A DNA stretch of 64,000 nucleotides from Buxus sempervirens (taxonomy: Eukaryota; Streptophyta; Magnoliopsida; Buxales; Buxaceae), in assembly GCA_947561395.2 (NCBI GenBank), contig OX387187.1, positions 7,508,976-7,572,975 of the forward strand, given 5' to 3'. Below are positions 1 through 11,866 of the stretch, piece by piece. Each line of letters opens with the position of its first letter. Within the stretch, counting starts at the first letter, position 1. A model generated the notes under the pieces. The model did no database searches and was not told the DNA's origin. It saw only the letters and a program-made list of their open reading frames with translations. The position numbers and the translations under genes were made by a program.

Positions 1-850
1 TCATCGCATATACCTTGCCCTGGGTCAGCTGGGGTTGAGACATTGTTAATTGCTGCCTCTGATCTATGCCAGGCTTTCCTGCTTCCTTTGGTAGTTCAAT
101 CCTCATTTGCTATCCCTGGCCATATTGGGTTCCCTGTCTTTGGAATCGATAAGAGCCAGCAGTTTGTAAACTTGACTGAGGTGATTGTAAAATCTGCGAG
201 GGCTGATATAAGGTTGGATGTGGGCAATCTATCATCTTATGACCATGTTGTCCACAATCCAACATAAAAAACATGCTCTATAGGGTAGGATGCATGGCCT
301 TGGTACATGAAATCGGCCACATCTAGGGAAGCTTCCACTAACTGGTCTGGAATTGGAACTTCCATATGGATCTCCTACATTAGCAGTCTCTGTACTTTTC
401 TGGTTTCCAAACCTAGTCTTTTGTCTCTTGTTCTTTCCTGGAAACCTTCTTTGTTTAGTCACTGATTTGGGTGAAATTTTCATCCTATTTAGAATTCCTT
501 GCATTTATTTTTTTTTCCAACAGTGGCCCTATGGACCAAATCACCATATGTATAACATATGAAAACAGATACTGTCTTTGATGTCAAGCTTCAAGCTCCT
601 CTCGAAATGCCTAGTTTTCCTGCTTTTATTATCCACCATACGAGGGAAATCTAGATGAATCAGAAAATCGGGTCTCATATTGAGCTACCGTCTGACCCTC
701 TTGTGATATGTTCATAAATTCTACTTCCTATTGTAGGCGTACTTCCTCAGAAAAATAATGTTCAAAGAACAACTCTTTAAATTCGTCCCATTGTATAGGC
801 AACTTATTGTCAATCTCAAGTTGCACTGCTTGCCACCAGAATTCCGCAAT
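1..850 (-). mobile_element. Ty3/gypsy gag fossil (capsid part to zinc knuckle)
   Basis: Read on the minus strand, about 840 down to 660 encodes a chromovirus-like gag stretch with AEFWWQAVQLE, WDEFKELFFEHYF and VAQYETRFSDSSRF, the usual order in the gypsy capsid domain. Lower coordinates hold degenerate zinc-knuckle sequence (DCGQHGHK near 250) and then a Q/P-rich tail ending QGKVYAM near position 1, the usual run-up to the protease. The element therefore continues to the left of the window. It is a broken fossil with several interruptions. Family assignment is from motif order; the lineage (Tekay/Del-like) is inference. Confidence 0.7.
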
Positions 851-2009
851 GGAAACTTAGGAAATAAGAAAAGAATGGGAGAGGAAGGAGGGAGGGGGGG
901 CGTGGTGATGGGTGGAGGATTTTGAGTGGGGTTCTGATGTGTGTCACAAATTCAGGTTTGGTATATTGTTTTAATGTTGGTAAGGGCATGATGTTTAGTA
1001 GGATTTCTCTGTTTAGTTTTATGTAATGCTATTCCTTTAGTAAGTAGTAACATTGGAATTTTGAAGTTTAATTGCTCTGTTTCTTGTCTATGTGTGGTAT
1101 GATAGAAGTTGCAGTAAATTTTGCAAGGCATTCAAGGTTGCGGAAATTTTATATTGTAATTTGACATGTAAGAGTGTGAAATCCTACTTATGGTAAGTTG
1201 AGAACAATCTCAGAATTTATTTATATGTTACTGTTCAAAAGAATTTCGGGTTTTATACTTGGTTTTGTTTATTGCAAGTTTTGGGTTCTTGTTTTTTATA
1301 TGAATTAAAATTTTCAGATCCGTGATTTCCTTTTGGTAGTATGTTGTCTAAATACAATTGGGTAAAAGGTTTTAGGTTTGACAAATAGCAATCTTTTAAA
1401 CTTGCGTAAGTAGATTCCATAGTAATTCAATGTTTCAACTATTGTGTCTTGTGAATTGCACCTATTTTTCCGGATAAGATAATTTTTGTTACCTATTTAG
1501 AGAAACATTTAGGTTACTGCATCTGCATGAAAATTGTTGGTTTTATGTCTAGTTTCACCCAAAAATATAATTAAAATAATATTTGACTGTTTGTATATTT
1601 TTAAATTAATTTTTGTTATGCAAAAGAGTGCACAGATTTCTCAGAAAACTTAACTTTGAACTTTTATAACTCTTTGACCGCATGGAGTTTTCAAAAACTG
1701 TTATAAGGTGTTGTAGTAAGATAAATTTTGAACGATTTGGATTAGAATCAGCCAAGTTATGAGGCCTGGAACAGTACCTGTGCATATGAGCTGATTTGAC
1801 CTATGCACAGTTAAGAGACCATAAAAATTTATTAGAATTTACTTTATATGTATGATATTTCAATTCATACTACTAATATTTTTGCTATTGTTAATAAAAA
1901 ATGGTCATGACAATAATTCTGATTTAGAGGTATGAGCTCCCATTTTCATTGCATTACAACTTTATAGTATTAGTTGCAGAACTTTGTATATAGGTGATTG
2001 GTATTAAAG
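851..2009 (+). mobile_element. Old LTR-like sequence (Ty3/gypsy)
   Basis: There is no coding potential here. From about 1590 to 2009 the sequence can be aligned by eye with about 47100-47560, inside the LTR that starts at 45910. Shared blocks include TTTTTAAATTAATTTTT, the GCCAAGTTATG / GGCTAAGTTATG block and an AGTTGCAGAA block. It is therefore probably a decayed LTR in plus orientation. Ends cannot be placed. A purine-rich run at 875-915 separates it from the gag fossil on the left. Confidence 0.4.
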
Positions 2010-2345
2010 TTTCAGATTTTCGTGTTTCGTCGAAATTTCATTGGTGAGATCCAAAGAAATTTCACCGAAATGAGGGAATATTTCCCCACATTTCCCCAGT
2101 GAGATGAAATGGGGGAAATTTGTGATATCCTGTTTTTTTCTCACTTTTTCTTGTATCCTTTAGGTTTAATACATTCATAATAAATGCATGCATGTGGAAA
2201 TTTGGTCAGATTTCACCGACATTTCGCCGAAATTAGAGAAACGCATGAAAACTAGGGAAATCTTGTTTTCTCCAGACATTTCATGTCCTTGACCTTGCGA
2301 AATTGAAATATCGCTGAAATTTTGCAAAATGTCAAACCATGGTTT
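2010..2345. repeat. Degenerate CGAAATTTC repeat cluster
   Basis: Short variants of (T)CGAAATTTC and its complement GAAATTTCG recur through this stretch (for example GTCGAAATTTCATTGG, ATTTCACCGAAATGAGG, ATTTCGCCGAAATTAG), mixed with ATTTCCCC runs. The core is near-palindromic, so the stretch can fold on itself. No open frame or terminal repeat was found. It may be a decayed non-autonomous element of unknown class. Confidence 0.4.
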
Positions 2346-2675
2346 GGCATCCCCCTCCTCCCAGTTTACTTAAATATTTCTTCAAGTTTATTTAGTATAA
2401 TGTCCTTTCTTCACTTGTTAATTAAAATAAATCTCGAATTGATAGTAACTCCCCAAAATTCTCAAAATTTATTTTTTTGTATATTACTAAAAATCTAAGA
2501 TATTACATTCTATCCCCCTAACAAATAGATTTCGTCTTCGAAATTTGCAATATCCTTTATAGTAGTCACACTATTATATGTTCTCCTTAGTCTATATTGT
2601 TGCTCAATCATTACCCTTCAAATTATTGATGTAGCCTCTTGGTCATAACCTCAATCATCACATGACATTTAACAC
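2346..2675. other. Unassigned non-coding DNA
   Basis: AT-rich single-copy-looking sequence between the repeat cluster and the MITE. No exon, RNA gene or terminal repeat is recognised. Confidence 0.5.
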
Positions 2676-2678
2676 TTA

Positions 2679-3422
2679 GGTGGCGTTTGGTGGGCATTAT
2701 AGAATCTGGATTAGGATTTTAATCCTAGATTCTATAATCTAGATTATATTTCCTCGATTTTAGAAAACTAAAATCCTATTTGGATAAGTTGGATTGTGAA
2801 CTCAGATTTTTAAATTAGAATTTGGAATCTTGTTTGGTTGACACCGATTATTGAGATTAAATTTAGAGTTTTTTTTATTATTAAAAATTGCGTAAAAATA
2901 ATATAATATATATAAAAAATTAAAGTCTTATTTAAAATCATATATATTATTATGTAATATGTATATTTTTATATAATATATAAGTTTATATAATAATATT
3001 ATTTATATTATGTGTAATACAATAACACTACTATTATTTTAATAATATTATAATAATATATACTACATTATAATATTATATATTATTATAATATTATATA
3101 TTATTATAATATTATATGATATTTTAGTATTATAATTTATAATAATATAATATTATATATTTTATAATAAAACTATATTATAATTTATTATAATATTAAA
3201 TTTGAATATTATTATATTAAATATTAAAATATATATGTATATAATATTATTATAATTTATTTATTATAACAATATAATATTATTAATATTAATATGTTTA
3301 AAATATATAATATATTAATATCTTTAATATTATTAATATAATAATATAGTATAATTTATGTTTATTATAACATAAATTCTAATATAAGTTATATTATAAT
3401 TTATAGAATATTATTATATTAA

Positions 3423-3466
<44 letters not shown>

Positions 3467-4132
3467 TTATAATATTAAATTTATTACAATATATTATAAT
3501 ATATAAATATTTTATGATATAATAATATGTTTGTTATAATAATATAATATTATAATATATAATATTATTATAATAATACTATAATAATATGTATGTTTAT
3601 TATAACATAAATTCTAATATACGTTATATTATAATTTGTTATTATTATTATTATTATTATTATAACAAATTATAATTTAAATATTCTATAATAATAATTA
3701 ATTATAATGTACATTATATTGAAATTGATAATTTATTATATATAATATAATAATGTATAATATTATTATAATAATGATATTTATTTTTTATAATATTTAT
3801 AGTTATATTACGTGTAATATAATTTAATATTGTATTATCAATTATATATCATATTACAGAATATGTTATATTATAATACTTCATAATGTTATTTATTATA
3901 GTATGTTTTATATAATATGTTATACATAATCTCAAGAATCACAGATTTTGGAAATATAAGCACCAATGTCCACAATCCCTATAATCACCAAAAAAGTAGA
4001 TTCTGATTATGGGCTTGATTATACAACTGGATAGTAGAATCCGACCTTAAAATCTCAACCAAACACACCTTTTGGATTATGGAATTGGATTCTACTAGAA
4101 TCCAGATTCTATAATGCCCACCAAACGCCCCC
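2679..4132. mobile_element. AT-rich MITE, PIF/Harbinger-like (TTA TSD)
   Basis: The ends are inverted repeats: GGTGGCGTTTGGTGGGC at the left, and GGGGGCGTTTGGTGGGC read inward from the right, continuing as ATTATAGAATCTGGATT on both sides. Both ends are flanked by TTA (2676-2678 and 4133-4135), the target duplication typical of PIF/Harbinger (Tourist-like) elements. The core from about 2880 to 3940 is almost pure A+T, with a (TA)n run at 3430-3464 and a (TTA)n run near 3635. No transposase frame is present, so it is non-autonomous. A truncated relative lies at 53966-54366. The ends and TSD are seen directly; the superfamily is inferred from them. Confidence 0.8.
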
Positions 4133-4249
4133 TTACTATTTTCTACCATCCCGTCAAAGTAATCCATATACGCTAATTATATAGATAAATTGCTTATCGT
4201 ATTTCAGAAGAGCATCTTAGACTTTTACTACCAATCCTTACAATATATT

Positions 4250-6720
4250 TGTAAGACCTCGAAATTTTCAAAAATTTTAATTAAATAATATCTGAATATT
4301 TAAATGTGATTCTTTCAAAAATCTACGAATGAATTTATATAGGTGATCGCATGGATGAAGGAGACCCGAAGTATGAAACAGATCCAACCGTTGGATCATG
4401 AGATATAGGGGTGAGTATAGTTTTAAGAGTTATTTTAAGTCTTATTGGATAGATGTATGGTAACCGGTAGAGATGGGATGCATGGGATAACTCATAATAA
4501 AATAGGGTTTTCTCTTTTAAGGAATCGTATACCCCAATTGTATGTATTGATTGTCTCTGGCGGTTGAATAAAGAGAAGGCAGTTCGAGGGAGATTTGTTG
4601 GTTGGAGAGTTTTTGTATGCTAGAAGGAGCTCTGTTTTGTTGAAAGGGAAGAGATCAAATTCGAAGTTAAGGAAACAGTAAGGGAAAGAAGGAGAGGTGG
4701 CATTCTTCGAGCGATCAAGAGGTAGGTAGTGCACCGATTGGTTGTTAATCATTGTTTATTGATGTTTTGATTGAATAGTATGTTTTGAAGTGATGTATAT
4801 ATGATTTCAGATGTATTTAGAGATGATTATTATCAACAAAATAGGGTTTATTGCATAGAACACATTTCGAATTTTCGGAAATAGGCGATGTTAGACGAGC
4901 ACTTGACATGATAACTTGAGCGATCCTGTTAAGCGTCTCGCCTATAAATCCTATTTTATCGATCATTCAACACATCACTTAAGCGATGGGGGTTGAGCAC
5001 CAGTTCACATCTTCTTAAATAACTAGGTTGCCCAACATGATCGCTTGAGCACCCATGTTGAGCGCCTGTGTAAATCTCTGATCTAAACTTTAATACTAAG
5101 ATCGCTTAACTTCGTTTGAGCACGTGGGTTGAGCGATCAACACAGAACTCTGAATTTCTGAATTTTGAGAAAAATTACATTTTAAAATGATTTCTAAAGA
5201 TATTAAACTTTTGTACCAACAAATACTAAGTATTTACAAACTGTTTTCACTGATTGTTTGATTAAAAATAATTTAATAAGTGTTTTGGGTATGTTTTGCT
5301 AAAATATGTCCTACTTTGGGTATATATGGATTTTGACTATTCCAAAAACTTATTTGAGTCGAATGAGATGAATCTTACTCTGTATAAGTATATTTTTAAA
5401 ATGTTTTGAGTACTGGAATTTGTTAGAAAGGCTTTACATCAGATTTGGGTATGTTAAGTTACTTGTTGGATAGTGAATAAGCTTTAAAAACCCTATATGC
5501 CACTAGGCACTATTTCTGATTTGCATTGATATTGAGTGAGTTATAACTATTGGTGTCTAGTGGGCATAACTACATATGGATCCATAGGGTTAAGCTAGAG
5601 AGTGAAGAGGTCTTTCTTTGGTTGGTTACTACGAGTTTACGTTCGTGCTTCTTTTGCAAGTTAGTTTGCACTAGAGGGTCTTCATGTACAATATGGGCTC
5701 GTTTCAGATACTAGTTGCTAGTGAGGTGCCCTGTATATGTTGATCGACGGCCATCCTCATGTTCAGATACCAGTGGCTGCATGTTTGGGTGGTACATGTC
5801 GAACTTTGTATTTCAGGTACCAGTTGCTAGTACATGTGTTCTGTGCACAATAGGTTGATGTCTAGACCCTATATTTCAGATTCCAGTTGCTAGTATGAGG
5901 GTTGTGATTACTAGCTTTGTTCATAAGTCGCATGGTGGTTTAGTGAACGGAGAATATCTTTCAAAGGCCTATTTTTCTTCATGAGTCCTACAATATTCTA
6001 TGATGGTTGAGTTTCGAGTACTGTTTGTGCACTTTGGGATATATGGTTGACATTTCATATACAGTGGATGATTTGATTTATGTTGAGTATTACATTAATG
6101 GGATAGTTGCTGTGATTATGATGGCCGGCAATTTTCTCAGTTCAGAAATAGTACTTGGTGCATTGTTTTATCTGGGGTATTGATTTAATGTTGAGATTGC
6201 ATTGTGATTATTCGTTTGTCTTATTAGGCATGAAGCATGTTATTTTCTTTATATATAATCCATTTATTCATGCATAGTGTTACCTATTGGGATATATTTA
6301 TCTCATCTGTGTTTTGTTTTGTTTTCTAACTGATCCATGTGAGGGCGACTTGAGGGTTGGTACTTAGGGAGAGATTGCTGATTTTCGCCCGGAGGATTAT
6401 TATTACCCCGATTAGACTTTTCTTTGGAGGTTGTTACCAATGATACTTTCTATTGTAACTTTATGATTTGGATGACTATGAAAGTAAGAGTGATAGAAAC
6501 CCATTTTTATCAGACTTGTGACTTTATTTTTGATGTGATGGTTTGGATGATGCATTTATCCATGCTTATTAGTTTTATTGATGTTTATCTTCCGCACTTT
6601 GATATTAATTGGTAGTTGTTCTGAAATTAAATGTCTGGAATTTAGTTTGCTTTGGGTTCAGTAACACCTCTAGTACGGGTTTATTGTTTGTTTGCATAGA
6701 CCCCGGTTCGGGGCGTTACA
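4250..6720 (+). mobile_element. Solo LTR, Ty3/gypsy (Tekay/Del-like), TSD ATATT
   Basis: It starts TGTAAGACCTCGAAATTTTC and ends GGTTCGGGGCGTTACA. ATATT lies immediately on both sides (4245-4249, 6721-6725), an exact 5-bp target duplication, so this is a complete solo LTR of 2471 bp. It shares most of its length with the split LTR at 27819-40197. Inside are a cluster of CTTGAGCG-type motifs at about 4885-5135 and four variants of a CAGATACCAGTTGCTAGT repeat between about 5705 and 5900. No gag or pol is present. Confidence 0.88.
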
Positions 6721-6725
6721 ATATT

Positions 6726-7309
6726 TACAGCTATATGAAGGTTGGGGAGAAACTCATAGAAATTCTTTTTCTAATTCGAAAATAGTACATATCATACCTT
6801 ACATATATACAGGTATTACACTATTCCATTTGTCTAAAGTCAAATACCCAGACACGTGGTCAGCCATTGGCCAATGCCTTACACTTTCTAGGTATGACCA
6901 AAGACAGCTGGCTCATCATATAGCAAGAAAGAAATACAATACCCAATTAATCACACTTCACCAATTATCCAAAAAAATATGTATATATATATTCACTACC
7001 CCGTTATATATCCCTAAACAATTCCCTTTCTATTCAACTTCTTAATTCACTTCTTAAAATCCTTAGTTATTAATAATTTGGATTTCAACAACTCACCATA
7101 ATATACATGCTGTTTTCCCTAAAAAAAATATTGTTAGTAACATCCAACGTCTCAATTATCATATCGAATTCGAATTACTAATGCACAATAACATGATAAC
7201 ACAATTAGTAGGTCATGATTTTGACATTTCCAACCATAAAAACAGAAAGAAGATAAGTTAGAACACTCTCATCCTTGTAAAACTTAGGGGGTTATAACTA
7301 AAGTATCAC
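6726..7309. other. Unassigned non-coding DNA
   Basis: No gene or repeat boundary is recognised. The first bases continue the sequence interrupted by the solo LTR at 4250-6720. A 117-codon open frame at 6692-7045 straddles the LTR end and has no recognisable domain. Confidence 0.4.
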
Positions 7310-8188
7310 ACATCCCAGTACCACCTAGGGCTTCGGATACCTGAGGCTGAGGGAGAGATTGTTGTTTACCTCCTGAGAGAGAGCTTATTGTTTACCTTCT
7401 GAGGGAGAAATTTTTATTTATCTCATGCGGGGGAGATTGTTATTCACCTTTTGAGGGAAAGGCTTGGCGGCTTTGATTTTGATCTACCTCTGTTTATTTG
7501 GAGAGATTATTTTGATATGGTTATGTTAACAACAAGAGATTTTATATTCATGAATCCTATTATGCTCTTAATTGTGATATGACTTGTGGCTTGAATTTAA
7601 GATTATTATTATGTAATCGAGATGTGCATATTAACATAGATTTCATTCAAGTGGTATTTTGGAAACTCGTGAGTTACTTTGCTATAAACTGAAGTATTTT
7701 GAAATCTCATGCGTGTTGTTACTTACTGGGATTTTACATCTCATACTCTATTTTTAAATTTTTAAATTTTCTAATCATTCTAGAGAGGATGCTACAGAGG
7801 GGCTAGACCATTAGTGGGCTTTTTGAGAAGAGTTAAGGGAATGCTAAAGGTTGTGAATCCAGGTTGTCTAAGTGTAAGTTGTTATTCCTGTTCGTAGGAA
7901 TTCCTGATTGTTACAATAAGGATTGTTTGACTTTGGTTTCTAGATAGAGTGTTTTGAGTCCACATGAATCTGTTAGTTGACCTTTTATCAAGCCTCTTTT
8001 TAGTTTTTGAATAGTTTGGATGTATGAATAATTTGGACATCATTAATAATAAAGTTGAAAATTTTAGTGCACTCTAATATACATTTTTTTTCCCTTCTAG
8101 ATTTATTTTGGCTTGTTTATCACCCACAGTTCATGCCTTGATTTGGGTTTTAAAAATTTTGTTAAAAATTCAGATCCGGGGCATTACA
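7310..8188 (+). mobile_element. 3' part of a Ty3/gypsy LTR
   Basis: It ends AGATCCGGGGCATTACA, the terminus shared (with variants) by the chromovirus-like LTRs of this window. Upstream it has the typical LTR landmarks in order: a TACTTACTGGGATTTTACATC stretch split over about 7725-7745, then a GAGAGGATGCTACAGAGG block. Four variants of a ~33-bp unit (CTGAGGGAGAGATTGTTGTT type) lie at about 7345-7455. The 5' part was not found, so this is a truncated LTR. Confidence 0.6.
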
Positions 8189-9076
8189 GTTTCTGCAGTG
8201 TCCACCTTTCATTTCAGTTCATCTGTTCAGAGATTTAAATTCATTTGCCTTGACTTAATTATCTGTTGCTGATTTAGTTATCATATGTTACGGTTTGTCT
8301 TTTAAGTTTCGTACATTTGATAACTGATAACCATATATCTAATTCCTCATTAAAGTGAAGATTTATTACAACTATGTACTTTTGACTGTTAAGCTGCTTA
8401 ACATGAAATGTATTTTTGTGTTCCTCATATTATTTTTATCTTCGCCAATGTTTGGCCTAGGTTACCAGTTGTTGGTTTGCCCTCTCACTATGAATTTAGT
8501 TTGTCATCTTGGTTCATCGAGTGAAAGCACGCTCTGAGATTTATACTCAAAATCCACATACTTACAAATAGATGCACCAACTGAAATGCCATTAGGATCC
8601 GTTGGGCACCCAGAATAGAGTACATTATTTTTTCTCTATTGAGATTAATGTGGTGATTACTGGTGGCTGGTTTTTCTGTTCTTATATTCTCTTCTGCTGT
8701 CGAGTGTTGTGATTTAGAGATATATTTTTTTTTTTCCAATTTCATTTTTACCTTTCTTTTCTCTAAATATTTCTTACACCTTTGTGTTACATTCTTTTTT
8801 TGTTTGATCTATATGGCAATTCAAACATGCAAATCTTTTGCTCTAAAATATTGAGAGCTAACCATATATGACATTGGCCAGACTAAGCATTTTCTTAGAT
8901 TTGCATCCCCTTTATCAAGGAAGGGCATGAATTTCTCCCAACATGTAACAAGGCTCTGGTTGTGGAGATCAAGACCAAGTGTATTTGTCTTTGTGATTCC
9001 TCACTAGAAATCTTATTTATTTTTCATCGATCATTGAGAAGAGAGGAGAATATTCTATTAATTGAGTTATACCATC
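8189..9076. other. Unassigned, possibly intronic DNA
   Basis: T-rich, with pyrimidine tracts and splice-acceptor-like sites but no convincing exon. Short open frames here lack any known motif. Confidence 0.35.
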
Positions 9077-9240
9077 TGCCTACATGAAGTTTCATTTATG
9101 ATAATCGTAATTCTCTATTCTTTCTGCAGTTCACGATGATGTACCTGCCAAACAATTCATCTGTCTGCATGAAGCTTCATAGACGATAATCTTAATTCTC
9201 TATTCTTTCTCCAGTTCAGGATGAATTGCCTGCCAAACCA
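9077..9240 (+). repeat. Two-copy tandem duplication ending in acceptor-like sites
   Basis: Copies at about 9077-9160 and 9161-9240 share CATGAAG(T/C)TTCAT, AATTCTCTATTCTTTCT(G/C)CAG and a following TTCA(C/G)GATGA...CTGCCAAAC block. In both, a pyrimidine tract plus CAG precedes the same short segment, as if an intron 3' end and the start of an exon had been duplicated. Confidence 0.55.
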
Positions 9241-9510
9241 TGAACATGATTCCAGGCCACCTATGGGCTATGGCAAATAAGAAAGCAACCAGTTACGCAG
9301 AAGGTTGGCCCCTACTCATCTTATAGGAGAAGTTGGCTCTGTATATCACTTTCATCCATGAGCCCTACTTTCCCTTTTGTTTTAAATTCAACAATTCCTT
9401 ACTATCTACCTTATAAAATTGTGCTTTGTATATTCAGTTGTTTCAATTTGTCGTGGAATTTCAGCTATTTTCAACATATTTGACTTTTACCATTGTTGTT
9501 TAACCTACAG

Positions 9511-9690
9511 TACGTCATCTGTCAAGACTGTTTTCTGAATTTGTAAAGGAAAAAGAAAATGCAAAATTGAGATTTAGGGAGCGCACACAAAGGCAATGCC
9601 AGAATTGTCTGTTTCTTATATATTATGTATGGATTTCAGTGACCAAGTTTAGAAAGCTGTCGGATAACAGTAAGTTTCATAACTCTGGAA
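9511..9690 (+). pseudogene. Coding-like stretch of unknown gene
   Basis: After an acceptor-like TTTAACCTACAG, one frame reads RHLSRLFSEFVKEKENAKL then RFRERTQRQCQN, a charged, probably helical or coiled-coil segment unlike the surrounding non-coding DNA. A second acceptor-like TGGATTTCAG is followed by TKFRKLSDN. Near 9692-9800 another frame reads LKERLVNGNAYTVCRME and continues QLIRIDLLENSD. The pieces could be exons of a host gene facing the pectin acetylesterase tail to tail, or remains of one. No clear start, stop or family is recognised, so the gene model is left open. Confidence 0.3.
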
Positions 9691-9899
9691 TATCCTTAAG
9701 GAGAGGTTGGTTAATGGCAATGCCTATACTGTTTGTAGAATGGAACACCAATTGATACGTATCGATCTTCTTGAAAATTCTGACACTAGAGTGAATGGTA
9801 GGAGTCATTACTGCAGTGGAAAGAAGATCAAAGGAATGTATTTGTGTGTCTGAAGTGATGTCAGTGGAGATTTCTGTGCACAAGTAGCACGGACCTAGA

Positions 9900-10639
9900 C
9901 TAAGGAGTAGAACTAAAAATACACAACAGAGAAATTGGGAATGTAAGGTTGCATCAATGGAATGAAAGCTAATGACCCAAGAATGATGTTTAAGGTGGGA
10001 CTCTACCTAGAATACAGTTTTTGTAGTTGGCCAGGCTTGAAAGATAGAAACTTTGCCATCATCTTGTTCACCATTACTCTGCAAGAGCAGACACAGAAGG
10101 TAAGGTAAATTAGTTGCCAACAGGCCAGGTTTACGATAGGAATACCACTCCTTCGCCCCAGAAAATAGGTAGAATGATAAAGTGACCAGTAGTAAAATGG
10201 ACTTGTTGCCGTTGTCATACAGAAAACCAGCTGAAGAAAGGTTTTTAAAGAGGAAAATATTCTTATTAAGAGCAGCTCAAAAGAAGCCATAGCATCATGA
10301 AGTTTAACATGCAATAAGTTTCCCATGATCAGAGTTCAAATGCTTGTAGCTTTGGGCTGCTCATGAGCCCTTAATCATGCACTGACTTCCTTTTTCCTTC
10401 CTCAAAACCCATGGCAAGTTATTGCTCATATGGTTCAAATTTTTCATAAATGAGAAAAACTGGGATTAAATGATTCCCCAGTAAACACACAGCACTTAAA
10501 TTGGTAAATATGACCAAACAAATTTTTTTGATTCAAGTCCCCCAGTAAATTTCCAACACTAATTCTCAACAATTCTTTTGTGATGAAAGTCACAGATATT
10601 TTATTAATATAAAATAAAGACAGTAGAAAGACCCAAGAT
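9900..10639. other. Unassigned DNA
   Basis: A 107-codon minus-strand open frame (10003-10326) has no recognised domain. Nothing else is supported. Confidence 0.35.
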
Positions 10640-11340
10640 GATTAAACAGGTGAGAGGATAGTACAAGATAATAGATCCCTGCCACATCCTTCCATGGCTA
10701 GACTCACTGCAAACTCATTGGCTGGCTTAGGCACGTGAAAGAATGAGGTATTCAGCTCACATGCCGTAAGCTGAGCCAAACTAACTAATTGCATAACATA
10801 CCACACCACAGAGCCAGTAAAGACCTTCACCCAATCAATAACAATGTAATCTTTCCTTCATGTCTCTTCAAGCATGGGCAAATACAAGGAAATGTCTACA
10901 ATAGAATAGCCTGAAAATTCAGGAGGGGTGAGGGCCCACGAAAGTGCACCACAACAGAATAGATTCTCTGACAGTATCCCAAGATGCCTTGGTGTCCTAA
11001 AAAATCCTTCTATTCCATTTTTTCCAAAAACCCCTTAAAATCGCGTTAAGGCACCATATTAGACAAAGGCATTTCCCTTCCTACCTGCATGGAAATCTTC
11101 CATTGATCTAGCATCTAAATGACGTTACTTGGGAAACACCAATGAATGACACCTCTGCCCATCACATCCCACCAAATCTGCTGCGCAAACTCACAATGTA
11201 AGAAAAGATGATCTACTGAATCTCCCTGCTTAAAGAACAATACACAAACATGCAGAGATAGGACAGCAAAAGGTCTCCTCTTTTGTAGCATATCACAGGT
11301 ATTGATCTTATAAAGCAAAGCATACTAGACAAAGATCTTC
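10640..11340 (-). mobile_element. L1-type LINE tail fragment (zinc-binding region)
   Basis: The minus-strand reading from 11318 down gives QKRRPFAVLSLHVCVLF then GDSVDHLFLHCEFAQQIWWD, the zf-RVT region found C-terminal to reverse transcriptase in plant L1 elements. Normal copies have paired Cys in the first part (Cys-x2-Cys); here the first pair reads C-V-L-F, so it is damaged. Below it (about 10920-11030), broken frames resemble the usual following block (ILLWCTFVGPHP). The reverse transcriptase and endonuclease are absent, so only the 3' part remains. It lies downstream of the pectin acetylesterase, on the same strand. Confidence 0.65.
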
Positions 11341-11866
11341 ATAGCAGAGTGTATTATTCTTATTATTTATTATTCGGCTAAACTTGGGCTACCATGAAGT
11401 GACTCTATTGATTACACTAATGCATTTATTATATGCTAGAATGTTCTCCTTAGCCAATGCATTGACCTGAATATACTCGCAATAGTCTAATCCATATATA
11501 TTCATATCATGGCTTGAAAAACCCTTGGACATTCATAAACAGGCCGATTTAGTACCATCTAGGACTTGTGCATTTTACATTTAACCTGTGAATATATTTA
11601 TCAATATGAAAATACATGAATCTAAATTCTGAGGTTTTGATGGTCTATTAGCAACAAATGATTACAACTTGCTACAGATAATTTATGATTTTAGTTTAAG
11701 AATGTCAATCAGATACATAATCTGTAAAGCAAAATCTTGCTGTATACAAAGGCAGCACTGTTATTGCTTCTGCTTATTTTCAATGCTTGATGAATCATCA
11801 ACTGATTCTTTCAGTTCTTTCCATCTATAATTCTGAATCATGAAAAATGAATATTGGTAGATATAT

